A stretch of 35,016 bases of DNA, taken from Mesobacterium_A hydrothermale. Lineage in GTDB: Bacteria; Pseudomonadota; Alphaproteobacteria; Rhodobacterales; Rhodobacteraceae. The stretch spans positions 1 to 35,016 of the forward strand of contig NZ_JAYLLH010000033.1 of the NCBI RefSeq assembly GCF_035818635.1, in the 5' to 3' direction. Of this stretch, positions 16,923-25,968 are shown one piece after another. The position numbers were made by a program, and so were the translations under genes. Numbering within the stretch: the stretch's first letter is position 1; each line of letters starts with the position of its first letter. The notes under the pieces were generated by a model. The model was not told where the DNA came from. It was given only the letters and a program-made list of their open reading frames with translations, and ran no database searches.

Positions 16923-16938
16923 CCGGGGATCGTCCCGG
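16923..16938. terminator. small hairpin between convergent lysR and der
   Basis: CCGGG and CCCGG form a 5-bp stem with a 6-nt loop immediately after the der stop, in the 55-bp convergent spacer. No T-run is present; support for termination is weak. Confidence 0.25.
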
Positions 16939-18390
16939 TCAGCCCTTTTTCTTGCCCAGGTGCTTTTTCAACGCGCCCGCGTTCTTTTCGCGGCGGCCCT
17001 TGTAGGGGTTCTTGTCCCCCTGCCCGCGGAAATACAGCCGGATCGGGGTGCCCGGCATGTCGAATGTCGTGCGAAGACCGTTCACCAGGTACCGCGCATA
17101 ACTCTCCGGCAGCTTGTCGGGGTGCGAGCACATCACGACAAAACCCGGCGGCCGGGTCTTGGCCTGGGTCATGTAACGCAGCTTGATCCGCTTGCCCTGC
17201 GGCGCGGGCGGCGGGTGGCTTTCCATCATGCCAATCAGCCAGCGGTTCAGCTGGGCGGTGGTCACCCGGCGGTTCCAGACGTCATAGGCTTTCATCACCG
17301 CCGCTTGCAGCCGGTCAAGCCCGCGTCCGGTGCGCGCCGACACGGTGATCAGCGGCGCGCCGCGCAACTGTGGCAACAGCCGCTCGAAACTGTCCTTCAA
17401 CTCGCGCAGCTTTTCGCTCTTTTCGTCTTCCAGGTCCCACTTGTTGACCGCGATCACCACCGCGCGGCCCTCGCGCTCGGCAAGATCGGCGATCCGCAAG
17501 TCCTGCTGTTCGAACGGAATCGCCGCGTCCAGCAGGACGATCACGATCTCGGCGAACTTGACCGCGCGCAGACCGTCGGACACCGACAGCTTTTCCAGCT
17601 TTTCCTGCACCTTGGCCTTCTTGCGCATCCCCGCCGTGTCGAAGATCCGCACCGGCGTGCCGCCCCAATCCATCCGCAGCGAAATGGAATCGCGGGTGAT
17701 CCCGGCCTCTGGTCCGGTCAGCAACCGGTCCTCGCCCAGGATCTTGTTGATCAGCGTGGATTTGCCCGCGTTCGGGCGGCCCACCACGGCGATCTGCATC
17801 GGTTTCTGCACCGTCGGCACGCGCGGCGCGTCAGGGTCGTCCTCGCCCACCTCGGTCTCGATCTCGGGGGCCTCGGCCTCGGCGCGCTCGGCAAAGGCAT
17901 CGGCCAGCGGCTGCAGGGTCGCATAAAGTTCGGGCAGGCCCTCGCCATGTTCGGCGGACAGGCGGATCGGTTCGCCCAGGCCCAGGCCATAGGCTTCCAG
18001 CACGCCGGCATCGGCAGCGGCGCCTTCGCCCTTGTTGGCGGCCAGGATGACGTGATCGGCGCGTTTGCGCAGGATCTCGGCAAAGACCTGGTCGGCGGGG
18101 GTCACACCGACCCGCGCGTCGATCATGAACAGGCAGACATCGGCCATGTCCACCGCGCGTTCGGTCAGCCGACGCATCCGGCCCTGAAGGGATTCGTCCG
18201 TCGCCTCTTCCAGCCCGGCGGTGTCGATCACGGTGAATCGCAGGTCGCCCAGCTTGCCCTCGCCCTCGCGCAGGTCACGCGTCACGCCCGGCTGGTCATC
18301 GACCAGCGCAAGGCGCTTGCCCACAAGGCGGTTGAACAGCGTGGATTTGCCCACATTGGGCCGCCCCACGATGGCGAGCGAGAAAGTCAT
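16939..18390 (-). CDS. der: Der (EngA), tandem GTPase for ribosome assembly
   Basis: A 483-residue double-GTPase needed for maturation of the 50S ribosomal subunit. Domain 1 has GRPNVGKST (9-17) and DTAG; domain 2, after an acidic linker (EAPEIETEVGEDDPD), repeats GRPNAGKST and DTAG with the G4 motif NKWD. In domain 1 the G4 motif reads NKGE instead of NKxD. The C-terminal KH-like domain contains KLRYMTQAKTRPPGFV and ends in a basic tail. Start ATG at 18390 gives MTFSLAIVGRPNVGKS, the usual N-terminus; the longer frame is not needed. It lies 48 bp after the bamB-like gene. Confidence 0.97.
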   Translation of the reverse strand: MTFSLAIVGRPNVGKSTLFNRLVGKRLALVDDQPGVTRDLREGEGKLGDLRFTVIDTAGLEEATDESLQGRMRRLTERAVDMADVCLFMIDARVGVTPADQVFAEILRKRADHVILAANKGEGAAADAGVLEAYGLGLGEPIRLSAEHGEGLPELYATLQPLADAFAERAEAEAPEIETEVGEDDPDAPRVPTVQKPMQIAVVGRPNAGKSTLINKILGEDRLLTGPEAGITRDSISLRMDWGGTPVRIFDTAGMRKKAKVQEKLEKLSVSDGLRAVKFAEIVIVLLDAAIPFEQQDLRIADLAEREGRAVVIAVNKWDLEDEKSEKLRELKDSFERLLPQLRGAPLITVSARTGRGLDRLQAAVMKAYDVWNRRVTTAQLNRWLIGMMESHPPPAPQGKRIKLRYMTQAKTRPPGFVVMCSHPDKLPESYARYLVNGLRTTFDMPGTPIRLYFRGQGDKNPYKGRREKNAGALKKHLGKKKG

Positions 18391-18438
18391 GGCGTAAGTC
18401 CCGGATCGGTCAAGCCGTTCCGATACACGCAAATTGCG

Positions 18439-19788
18439 TCAACGGAAAGCGTACAGTTCGCCCTTGGTGCTGACGACATACAGCGTGCCATTCACCACGA
18501 TCGGCCGCGTCGTCGCTCCGCCTGGCACCTCGACCGTGCCGGTCAGGCTGCCATCGCGCGGATCGAACTGCCGGATGAACCCGTCCGACGATGCTACGAT
18601 CAGCCGGCCCCCGGCCATGATCGGCCCATAGCTGGCATAGTAGCTGTCGCGTTTCTTCTGCGGCCGGCGGGTCGGGACATAGCCCGGCAGATCGGCACGC
18701 CAGATCGCCTCGCCGGTCTGCGCATCCAGCCGCACAAGCTGCGCGAGGTCGGAAATCAGATACACCGAATCCGCCGTCGGCCACGCCGCGTCCGCTGCGC
18801 CCATGGTCGCGGTCCACAGCCGTTCGCCGCTGCCCAGCGACAAAGCACTGACGCTGCCGGAATAGTTCCCAGCGAATACCGTGTTGCCGCGCACCACCGG
18901 ACCGCCGGTGATGTCATCGACGGTGGCAAAGGCCATGCCCGCACGTTTCGACGCCAGCAGCGACGACCACAGCCGCAGCCCGCCCTGGCGGAATGCCGCC
19001 TGCACCATGCCGTTGCCAAAGGCAAAGATCACGCGCTGGTCGGTCACCGCGGGGGCCGGCCCGCCGGAAACGTTGTTGATGTCGGACACCCCGTCCAACT
19101 GCCAGCGCACCCGGCCGCTGTCGGCCTCGATCGCCCAGGCGGTGGTGTCTCCGGCCACGGCATAGACCAGGCCGTCGTAATAGGTCGGCACGCCGGTCGC
19201 TGCGGCCTGCACCCGCTGGGTCCAGACGATATCGCCCGTCGCCGGGTCCAGTGCCGTGACCTGGCCAAAACCAGAGGTCACGTATAGCCGTCCACCACCA
19301 AGCGCCAGCGCGCCGCCATGGGCCTGATCGGCGCGTTCGCGGCCCGGGGTCAGATCGACCTGCCACAGAACCTCGCCAGAGCTGGCCACGGCGCTGACCT
19401 GCCCGGCGCTGTCCAGCGTGAAGACGCGGCCGTTTTCAGCCACCGGTGTCGCGGTCAGCCGCGCGCGGCGCTTGTCGCCCTGCCCGATATTCACCGACCA
19501 TGCCTGGGTCAGCGCGGTGCCCAGCTGGGCATTCTCGATCCGGGTTGCATCGGTGGTCGGGGTCTGCGGCCAGCCGGCATTGCGCGTCATCGCGGCTATG
19601 GCGGCAGGCTGGCTGCGGTTTTCGGTGGACGCGGCGGGTTCGGCCATGCCTTCGGTCTGCAAGACCTCGCGCACGCCTTCCCGCTGGCCGGGCAGGATCA
19701 CCTCTCGGTCTTCACACGCGGCTGTCAGGGCCAGCATGGCCAGGACTGAAATGCGGAACGCTGTCTTCTGCACGGCTCTTGCCCCCAT
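18439..19788 (-). CDS. bamB: BamB-like PQQ-type beta-propeller lipoprotein
   Basis: A 449-residue protein starting MGARAVQKTAFRISVLAML, a signal peptide ending in a lipobox-like LTAAC, so it is probably a lipoprotein. The mature part shows repeated propeller blades with VFTLDSAGQVSAV, LYVTSGFGQVTALDPATG, VFAGNYSGSVSALSLGSG and LYVVSTKGELYAF. In the BAM complex BamB supports insertion of outer-membrane beta-barrels. ATG at 19788 is chosen because it places the hydrophobic signal correctly. It starts 25 bp after a YfgM-like gene and is followed by der, the same order as in E. coli, which supports the BamB call. Confidence 0.86.
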   Translation of the reverse strand: MGARAVQKTAFRISVLAMLALTAACEDREVILPGQREGVREVLQTEGMAEPAASTENRSQPAAIAAMTRNAGWPQTPTTDATRIENAQLGTALTQAWSVNIGQGDKRRARLTATPVAENGRVFTLDSAGQVSAVASSGEVLWQVDLTPGRERADQAHGGALALGGGRLYVTSGFGQVTALDPATGDIVWTQRVQAAATGVPTYYDGLVYAVAGDTTAWAIEADSGRVRWQLDGVSDINNVSGGPAPAVTDQRVIFAFGNGMVQAAFRQGGLRLWSSLLASKRAGMAFATVDDITGGPVVRGNTVFAGNYSGSVSALSLGSGERLWTATMGAADAAWPTADSVYLISDLAQLVRLDAQTGEAIWRADLPGYVPTRRPQKKRDSYYASYGPIMAGGRLIVASSDGFIRQFDPRDGSLTGTVEVPGGATTRPIVVNGTLYVVSTKGELYAFR

Positions 19789-19813
19789 CCGTTTCTCGTC
19801 GACCCTGCCGGGT

Positions 19814-20470
19814 TCAGGCGTCTTCCGGAACGCCTCCAAGCGCCACAATCAACTGTGCAGCGCGGCGGCGCAAGCCCGCCGTCGTTTCGGCATCGGCAAT
19901 GATGTCGTTCAAGCGCTTTATCGCCGCGTCAGTGTCACCTTCTTCGATCGACAGAAAGGCCAGCTGCTCCTCGGCCAGCATGCGCAGCGGCATTCCCGGA
20001 ACCGCCATCGATTCCAGCTCGGTCCGACGCTCTGCAAGGCTCATGCTGTCGCCGGCACGCGACAGTGCCTTGAATCGCGCGATGTCACGATAGACCTCGG
20101 GCACTTCGGGCTGGTTGGCCAACGCCTGTAGGGTTTGCACCGCAGCGGCGTCCTGCTCTGCCGCGCCCTGTTCGGCGGCGATCAGCAAGGACAGCACCGC
20201 CTGACCCTGCGGGCCCGGGGCGTCGATGCCTTGCAGCGCCACGATGCGGTCGGCAGGTTCGGTCTTTTCAAGCGCGAACAGGATGGCATCGCCAAACGCC
20301 TGCGCCGCCGCCGTGGCCTGTGATTTCTGCCATTCGCGCCAGGCCGCGCCGCCCACCAGCAGCAGAATCGCCAGCACCGCGATCCAGCCATACTTGCGAA
20401 ACGCGGCGAACAGCTTGTCGCGGCGCACCTCTTCGGTGACTTCTTCGATGAAACTGTCGGTCTCGCTCAT
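19814..20470 (-). CDS. YfgM-like TPR membrane-anchored protein
   Basis: A 218-residue protein with one N-terminal membrane segment (about 28-43, KYGWIAVLAILLLVGG), a cytoplasmic start MSETDSFIEEVTEEVRRDKL, and a helical periplasmic part resembling tetratricopeptide-like repeats (for example LAEEQLAFLSIEEGDTDAAIKRL). YfgM in E. coli is an ancillary SecYEG/periplasmic chaperone-network factor; the function here is by analogy and synteny with bamB-der. ATG at 20470 is preferred over upstream in-frame starts because it matches the family N-terminus and has GGGGGCAGG upstream. Confidence 0.82.
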   Translation of the reverse strand: MSETDSFIEEVTEEVRRDKLFAAFRKYGWIAVLAILLLVGGAAWREWQKSQATAAAQAFGDAILFALEKTEPADRIVALQGIDAPGPQGQAVLSLLIAAEQGAAEQDAAAVQTLQALANQPEVPEVYRDIARFKALSRAGDSMSLAERRTELESMAVPGMPLRMLAEEQLAFLSIEEGDTDAAIKRLNDIIADAETTAGLRRRAAQLIVALGGVPEDA

Positions 20471-20590
20471 GCCTGCCCCCGGGGTCCTTTGGATCGTGGC
20501 GCTGTTCATAGCTTGTGCATCCGGGCGTGCCAAGGCGTGTTTGGCGTGCATTTGCCGACACAGAGTGTCAGCAGAACGCAGCACGGCAAA

Positions 20591-20653
20591 CTAAACCGAA
20601 CAGTTCATCTTGAAGGCCGGTACGAAAAAGACTAATCTAAACCGAACAGTTCA
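20591..20653 (+). promoter_or_regulatory. twin 17-bp operators flanking the RND promoter
   Basis: CTAAACCGAACAGTTCA occurs identically at 20591-20607 and 20637-20653, 46 bp apart start to start. Each contains the palindromic core GAAC-A-GTTC. The first copy ends just before the -35 and the second overlaps the end of the -10, a classic repressor layout such as that used by TetR/AcrR-type regulators of RND pumps. Confidence 0.7.
20610..20638 (+). promoter_or_regulatory. predicted promoter of the RND efflux operon
   Basis: TTGAAG (20610-20615) and TAATCT (20633-20638) are separated by 17 bp, with starts expected near 20645 inside the second operator and a leader of about 120 nt before the adaptor gene. 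Confidence 0.5.
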
Positions 20654-20767
20654 GCGTATCTGAACTACCAACATGCGAAAAAACGCCGTTGCATCGCCGC
20701 ATTCGGCGTTTATGTGACGCGACAACGATATGCGCCGCGCCGCGGCAGAAAGCTTAAAGGGTTCGCC

Positions 20768-22090
20768 ATGCGTTTTGTCCCCTTCATCACCGCCCTCATT
20801 GTGTCTGCGGTTCTGTTTGGTCTTGTGATGGAACGGGATCGCCTGTTCCAGGCCGCCCGCGACCTCAGCCCGGTGTCCGAGCCCGCCACGCCCGAGACCC
20901 CGGCCGAGGCAGCGCCTGCCGCGACCGAAACCGCCCAGGCAGCGCCAGACGCCCTGCCCGAAGGCACCGTCGCGGTGATCGCCAAACGCTCTGTCGCGCA
21001 GGAAATCGACAGCGCCGTCGTTCTGCGCGGCGCGACCGAAGCGACCCGCAAGGTCGACGTGCAGGCCCAGACATCGGGCATCGTGATCTCGGAACCGCTG
21101 CGCCGGGGGGCCCTTGTCACCAAGGACCAGGTGCTGTGCCAGATCGACCCGGGCACCCGCGACGCCACCCTGTCCGAAACCGAAGCCAAGCTGGCCGAAG
21201 CCATCGCCCGCCGCCCCGAGGTCGAGGCCCGGATCCCCGAAGCGCGGGCGCGCGTCGCGCAGGCCCGCGCCCAGCTGGACGAAGCTCTGATCAACGCCAA
21301 CGCCGCCACCAAGCTTCAGGAAGGCGGCTTTGCCTCTGACACCCGCGTGCTGTCCACCCAGGCCGCCGTACGCAGCGCCGAGGCCGCGCTCAGCAGCGCC
21401 GAGGCGGGGGTAAAATCGGCCCAATCCGGGCTCGATACGCTTGCCGCCAGCATTCAAAGCGCCGAGGCCGCCGTCGCCCGCGCCCGCACCGATATCGACT
21501 ATCTGACCATCACCGCTCCGTTCGCGGGCCTGTTGGAAAACGACACCGCCGAACTGGGCAGCCTGTTGCAATCGGGCGGTCAGGGCGGCGCGTCCTGCGC
21601 GCAGATCCTGCAAATCGACCCGATCAAGGTTGTCGGCTACGTCCCCGAGACCGAGGTCGGCCGGATCGAGGTCGGCGCCCGTGCCGGTGCCCGCCTGACC
21701 GATGGCCGCACCGTCACCGGCACTGTCTCTTTCCTGTCGCGCAGCGCCGACCCGCTGACCCGCACCTTCCGTGTAGAAATGACCGTCGCCAACACCGACC
21801 TGTCGATCCGTGAAGGCCAGACCGCTGAAATCGGCATCGCATCCGATGGCGTGAACGCCCATCTTCTGCCCGCGTCGTCGCTGACGCTGAACGACGAAGG
21901 CACGCTGGGCGTGCGCACCATCGATGCCGACAGCAAGGCGCTGTTCGTGCCCGTCACCCTGATCCGCGACACCCGCGACGGGGTCTGGGTCACCGGCCTT
22001 GCCGACACCGTCGACGTGATCACCGTCGGCCAGGAATATGTCACCGACGGCGTGGCCGTCGCCCCGAGCTTCGAGGAGGTCATTCAATGA
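20768..22090 (+). CDS. RND efflux periplasmic adaptor (HlyD/MFP family)
   Basis: A 440-residue membrane fusion protein that links an inner-membrane RND pump to an outer-membrane channel. One N-terminal membrane segment (about residues 4-20) is followed by an Ala/Pro/Glu-rich linker, the lipoyl-like half-motif DVQAQTSGIVISEPLRRGALV, a long coiled-coil hairpin (about 130-235) and a second lipoyl half ITAPFAGLLEN, then beta-barrel regions. ATG at 20768 is preferred over an upstream ATG because AAAGGG precedes it and the hydrophobic segment starts immediately. Its stop overlaps the permease start as ATGA. Confidence 0.93.
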   Translation: MRFVPFITALIVSAVLFGLVMERDRLFQAARDLSPVSEPATPETPAEAAPAATETAQAAPDALPEGTVAVIAKRSVAQEIDSAVVLRGATEATRKVDVQAQTSGIVISEPLRRGALVTKDQVLCQIDPGTRDATLSETEAKLAEAIARRPEVEARIPEARARVAQARAQLDEALINANAATKLQEGGFASDTRVLSTQAAVRSAEAALSSAEAGVKSAQSGLDTLAASIQSAEAAVARARTDIDYLTITAPFAGLLENDTAELGSLLQSGGQGGASCAQILQIDPIKVVGYVPETEVGRIEVGARAGARLTDGRTVTGTVSFLSRSADPLTRTFRVEMTVANTDLSIREGQTAEIGIASDGVNAHLLPASSLTLNDEGTLGVRTIDADSKALFVPVTLIRDTRDGVWVTGLADTVDVITVGQEYVTDGVAVAPSFEEVIQ

Positions 22091-25000
22091 CCGGTATCGT
22101 CGACTGGGCCGCCGCCCGCGCGCGGATGGTCCTTGCCTTCATCGCCCTGTCTCTGGCGATCGGCACCTATGCCTATCAAAGCCTGCCGAAAGAGGGCGAG
22201 CCGGACATCGAGATCCCCGCGCTCTTCGTGTCGGTGCCCTTCCCCGGCATTTCCGCCGCTGATTCCGAATCGCTGCTGGTCAAGCCGATGGAAACCCAGT
22301 TGGCCGATCTGGACGGGCTGAAAACCATGTCCGGCACCGCCGCCGAAGGCTATGCCGGCGTGGCGCTGGAATTCGAATTCGGCTGGGACAAGACCAAGAT
22401 CATGGCCGACGTGCGCGATGCCATGTCCAAGGCCGAGGCCAAGTTCCCCGCTGGGGCAGAACAGTATTCGATCAACGAAATCAACTTCTCCGAATTTCCG
22501 ATCATCATCGTCAACCTGACCGGCCCGGTCCCGGAACGCACGATGAACCGGGTCGCCAAGGATCTGCAGGACCGGCTGGAATCGCTCGATGCCGTGCTCG
22601 AGGCCGGGATCGCCGGCCAGCGCGACGAGATGCTCGAGGTGCTGATCGACCCGCTGCGCCTCGAAAGCTACAACGTCACCGCTGCCGAACTGATCAACGT
22701 CGTGCGCAACAACAACCAGTTGATCGCCGCGGGCGAGGCCGACAGCGCCACCGGGGCCTTCGCCGTCAAGATCCCCAGCAGTTTCGACGAGCCGCAGGAC
22801 ATCTATGACCTGCCGGTCAAGACCAACGGCGACCGCGTCATCACCCTGGGCGATCTGGCGACCATCAACCTGACCTTTCAGGACCGCGAAGGCACCGCAC
22901 GCTTCAACGGCGCGAACACGGTCGCCCTGCAGGTGGTCAAGCGCAAAGGCTTCAACCTGATCGACACCGCGGACGAAGTCCGCCGCACGGTCGAGGCCGC
23001 CAGCGCCGAGTGGCCGCACGAATTGCAGGCCGCGGTGCAGGTCGGCACATCGAACGACCAGTCGCGCATCGTGAATTCCATGGTCCAGCAGCTGCAAGGC
23101 TCGGTCCTGACCGCCATCGCGCTGGTGATGATCGTGGTGCTGGCCAGCCTCGGCACCCGTGCCGCGCTGCTGGTGGGCTTTGCGATTCCCACCTCGTTCC
23201 TGCTGACCTTCGCGCTGCTGGCGATTATGGGGGTCAGCATTTCCAACATCGTCATGTTCGGCCTGATCCTGGCCGTCGGCATGCTGGTCGATGGTGCCAT
23301 CGTCGTCGTCGAATACGCCGACAAGCGCATCGCCGAAGGCACCGGCCCGATGCACGCCTATGTCGAAGCCGCCAAGCGCATGTTCTGGCCGGTGGTCAGT
23401 TCCACCGCAACCACGCTCTGCGCCTTCCTGCCGATGCTGTTCTGGCCCGGCGTCGCGGGCGAATTCATGGGTATGCTGCCGGTCACGCTGATCTTCGTGC
23501 TGTCGGCCTCGCTGGTCGTGGCGCTGGTTTACCTGCCGGTCATGGGCGGTGTCACCGGCCGCTTCTCGCGCAAGCTCGACCACGCATCGGCAGCGCTGAA
23601 ACGCGCCTTCCCGTGGTGGGTCCGCGCGGCCTTCGTGCCGGTTGTGCTTCTGGGCCTGTTCACCGGCGCGTTGATGACGCTCAACCCCGCCTTTCTGTTC
23701 CCGCCGCTGGGTCAGGGCGTCGTCGCCATGCTGCCCGGCGTTGCCACCTTCCTGGTCTTTGCCGTACTGGCCTCGATCACGCTGGATGCCGCCCGCATCG
23801 AACGCCAGCGCAAGCGGATCAAGGCGGGCTACCGCCGCACGGCCTTTGGCTGGGTCACCTGGCTGATCACCGCCAACCCGCTCATGCCAGCCGCCACCTT
23901 CGCCGCGGTCATCGCCTTTGTCATGGGTGTGTTCAGCTATTATGGCGAACACAGCAAGGGCGTGGAATTCTTCGTGCCCTCCGAACCCGAACAGGCCATC
24001 GTCTACGTCATGGCGCGCGGCAACCTCTCGCTTGAAGAAAAAGACGCGCTGGTCCGCCGCGCCGAAGAGATCGTCATCGCCCACCCCGGCGTGCAAAGCA
24101 CCTTTGCCTTCGCGGGGTCCGGCGGGCTGAACCAGAACACCGGCGGCGCGCAGCCGCCCAAGGACACCATCGGCCAGATCACGCTGGAAACCATCCCGTG
24201 GGAAGACCGCGCCGACCGCCCCGACCTGGACGGTGACGTGGTGCTGGCCGAACTGACCGCCGAGCTGGAAAAACTGCCCGGCACCAAGGTCGAAATCCTC
24301 GCCCAGTCGCGCGGCCCGGCCAGCGCCAAGCCGATCCACCTGCGCATCAAGACCGACAACTGGGACACGCTGGTCGCCGCCACCGCCACCGCGCGCGCGA
24401 AATTCGACAGCACCCCGGGCCTGACCCTGGTCGAGGACACCCGCCCCCTGCCCGGCATCGACTGGCAGATCGACGTCGATGTCGAAAAGGCCGGCCGCTA
24501 CGGCGCCGACGTCGCCACCGTGGGCGCCATGGTGCAGCTTGTCACCCGGGGCATCCTGCTCGACACCATGCGCGTCGACAGCTCGGACGAGGAAATCGAC
24601 ATCCGCGTGCGCCTGCCCGAGGCAGACCGCCTGCTGTCGACCCTCGACACGCTCAAGGTGCGCACCGCCGACGGGCTGGTCCCGCTGGCGAATTTCGTCA
24701 CCCGCAAACCGGTGGCCAGCCTGGCCGAGATCAGCCGCGTCGACCAGACCCGTTACATGGACGTCAAGGCGGGTGTGGCCGAAGGCCTGGTCAAGCTGAT
24801 GACCAAGGGCGACACCCCGCAACAGCTGGGACTCGCCCATCTGCTGGACGGCATCGCCAAGGGCACCGGCGGCCCGGTCCTGACCGGCCCCACCGGCGCA
24901 CGCTACGAACTGCTGTCGCAGATCGACGGCCAGACCCCGGCCTCCATCGCCGAGGCGCTGGACAAGGCCGCGCTGACCGTCGTGCCGATCAACGCCAACG

Positions 25001-25824
25001 AGCGCATCGCCACCCTGACGGACTGGCTGAACACCGCGCCGTTCGGCCCGGGTGTCAGCTGGGAATGGACCGGCGACCAGGAAGACCAGGCCGAAAGCCA
25101 GGCCTTCCTCGGCAAGGCCTTTGCCGCCGCGCTGGGGCTGATGTTCATCATTCTGCTGGCGCAGTTCAACAGCTTCTACAACTCGCTGCTGGTGCTGCTG
25201 GCAGTGGTGCTCTCCACCGCAGGCGTTCTGATCGGGATGCTGGTCATGGATCAGACCTTCTCGATCATCATGACCGGCACCGGCATCGTCGCGCTGGCCG
25301 GGATCGTGGTGAACAACAACATCGTGCTGATCGACACGTTCCAGGAATACGCGCGCTACATGCCCAGGATCGAGGCGATCATCCGCACCGCCGAAGACCG
25401 TATTCGCCCGGTGCTGCTGACCACAATCACCACGATGGCGGGCCTGACGCCGATGATGCTGGGCCTGTCCATCGACTTCTTCGCCGGCGGCTACAGCATC
25501 GACAGCCCGACGGCCCTGTGGTGGAAAAGCCTTGCCACCGCGGTCGTCTTCGGCCTCGGCATCGCCACGGTGCTGACGCTGATGCTGACGCCGGCCATGC
25601 TGGCGATGCGGGTCTGGGCCACCACCTACCTGCTCTGGATCGCGCGGGCGCTGGCGGCCCTGTCGCTGGGCCGCTCCAGCCGCGCCGCCCGCGACTGGGC
25701 GCTGCAACGCGCCGCCCGCAAGCTGGCCTCTCCCACCCTCCTGTGGGAAGACGACGCGCCGAAAAAGCCGGCCGTGGTCAAGGACGACCGTGAACCCGAA
25801 CTGCCGCTGCAAGCGGCGGAATAA
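22087..25824 (+). CDS. RND-family efflux permease (AcrB-like)
   Basis: A 1245-residue proton-driven inner-membrane pump, longer than AcrB (1049). The first membrane helix is at about residues 14-30; helices 2-6 lie at about 340-500 and 8-12 at about 1010-1180. Helix 4 reads GMLVDGAIVVVEYAD: it keeps the first proton-relay aspartate of AcrB (D407) but has Gly at the D408 position. The helix-10 lysine of AcrB is replaced in GIVVNNNIVLID. An extra hydrophobic stretch (about 515-620) between helix 6 and the second periplasmic half explains part of the length. Substrate class is not evident. The 4-bp ATGA overlap couples it to the adaptor; no outer-membrane factor gene follows. Confidence 0.93.
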   Translation: MTGIVDWAAARARMVLAFIALSLAIGTYAYQSLPKEGEPDIEIPALFVSVPFPGISAADSESLLVKPMETQLADLDGLKTMSGTAAEGYAGVALEFEFGWDKTKIMADVRDAMSKAEAKFPAGAEQYSINEINFSEFPIIIVNLTGPVPERTMNRVAKDLQDRLESLDAVLEAGIAGQRDEMLEVLIDPLRLESYNVTAAELINVVRNNNQLIAAGEADSATGAFAVKIPSSFDEPQDIYDLPVKTNGDRVITLGDLATINLTFQDREGTARFNGANTVALQVVKRKGFNLIDTADEVRRTVEAASAEWPHELQAAVQVGTSNDQSRIVNSMVQQLQGSVLTAIALVMIVVLASLGTRAALLVGFAIPTSFLLTFALLAIMGVSISNIVMFGLILAVGMLVDGAIVVVEYADKRIAEGTGPMHAYVEAAKRMFWPVVSSTATTLCAFLPMLFWPGVAGEFMGMLPVTLIFVLSASLVVALVYLPVMGGVTGRFSRKLDHASAALKRAFPWWVRAAFVPVVLLGLFTGALMTLNPAFLFPPLGQGVVAMLPGVATFLVFAVLASITLDAARIERQRKRIKAGYRRTAFGWVTWLITANPLMPAATFAAVIAFVMGVFSYYGEHSKGVEFFVPSEPEQAIVYVMARGNLSLEEKDALVRRAEEIVIAHPGVQSTFAFAGSGGLNQNTGGAQPPKDTIGQITLETIPWEDRADRPDLDGDVVLAELTAELEKLPGTKVEILAQSRGPASAKPIHLRIKTDNWDTLVAATATARAKFDSTPGLTLVEDTRPLPGIDWQIDVDVEKAGRYGADVATVGAMVQLVTRGILLDTMRVDSSDEEIDIRVRLPEADRLLSTLDTLKVRTADGLVPLANFVTRKPVASLAEISRVDQTRYMDVKAGVAEGLVKLMTKGDTPQQLGLAHLLDGIAKGTGGPVLTGPTGARYELLSQIDGQTPASIAEALDKAALTVVPINANERIATLTDWLNTAPFGPGVSWEWTGDQEDQAESQAFLGKAFAAALGLMFIILLAQFNSFYNSLLVLLAVVLSTAGVLIGMLVMDQTFSIIMTGTGIVALAGIVVNNNIVLIDTFQEYARYMPRIEAIIRTAEDRIRPVLLTTITTMAGLTPMMLGLSIDFFAGGYSIDSPTALWWKSLATAVVFGLGIATVLTLMLTPAMLAMRVWATTYLLWIARALAALSLGRSSRAARDWALQRAARKLASPTLLWEDDAPKKPAVVKDDREPELPLQAAE

Positions 25825-25886
25825 GAACGCACCAGGGCGCGCGGCCCTCTCCGGCCGCGCGCCCCGATCCAGTTTCTTCTCCAGTT

Positions 25887-25940
25887 TCTTCTGGCGGAAA
25901 ATATCCTCGGGGGAGCGCGAGGGGGCAGACAGCCCCCTCG
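25887..25940 (-). terminator. hairpin/ATATTTT element after dctD
   Basis: Read on the minus strand 28 bp after the dctD stop: a perfect 9-bp stem CGAGGGGGC/GCCCCCTCG (25918-25940, loop of 5), then CCCCCGAGGATATTTTCC. It lies in the convergent spacer with the RND permease. The plus-strand flank also contains a short duplication of AGTTTCTTCT. Confidence 0.6.
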
Positions 25941-25968
25941 CCGCCCACCTGCATCACGCGCGACCGGC

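Larger units (their letters stand above)
20471..20767. other. divergent intergenic region yfgM-like / RND operon
   Basis: This 297-bp spacer holds the RND promoter and twin operators (20591-20653) in its right half. A third partial motif, CTGAAC, occurs at 20659-20664. No open frame of note. No minus-strand promoter for the yfgM-like gene could be picked out with confidence. Confidence 0.6.

Noticed and set aside
16960..19287. 775-codon plus-strand frame opposite der and bamB
   Set aside because: Same shadow effect; crosses the boundary between two convincing genes.
22084..25812. 1242-codon minus-strand open frame opposite the RND permease
   Set aside because: It mirrors a clear RND gene. 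GC-rich codon bias keeps the opposite strand open, and the translation is Gly/Asp/His/Gln-rich low complexity with no recognisable domain.
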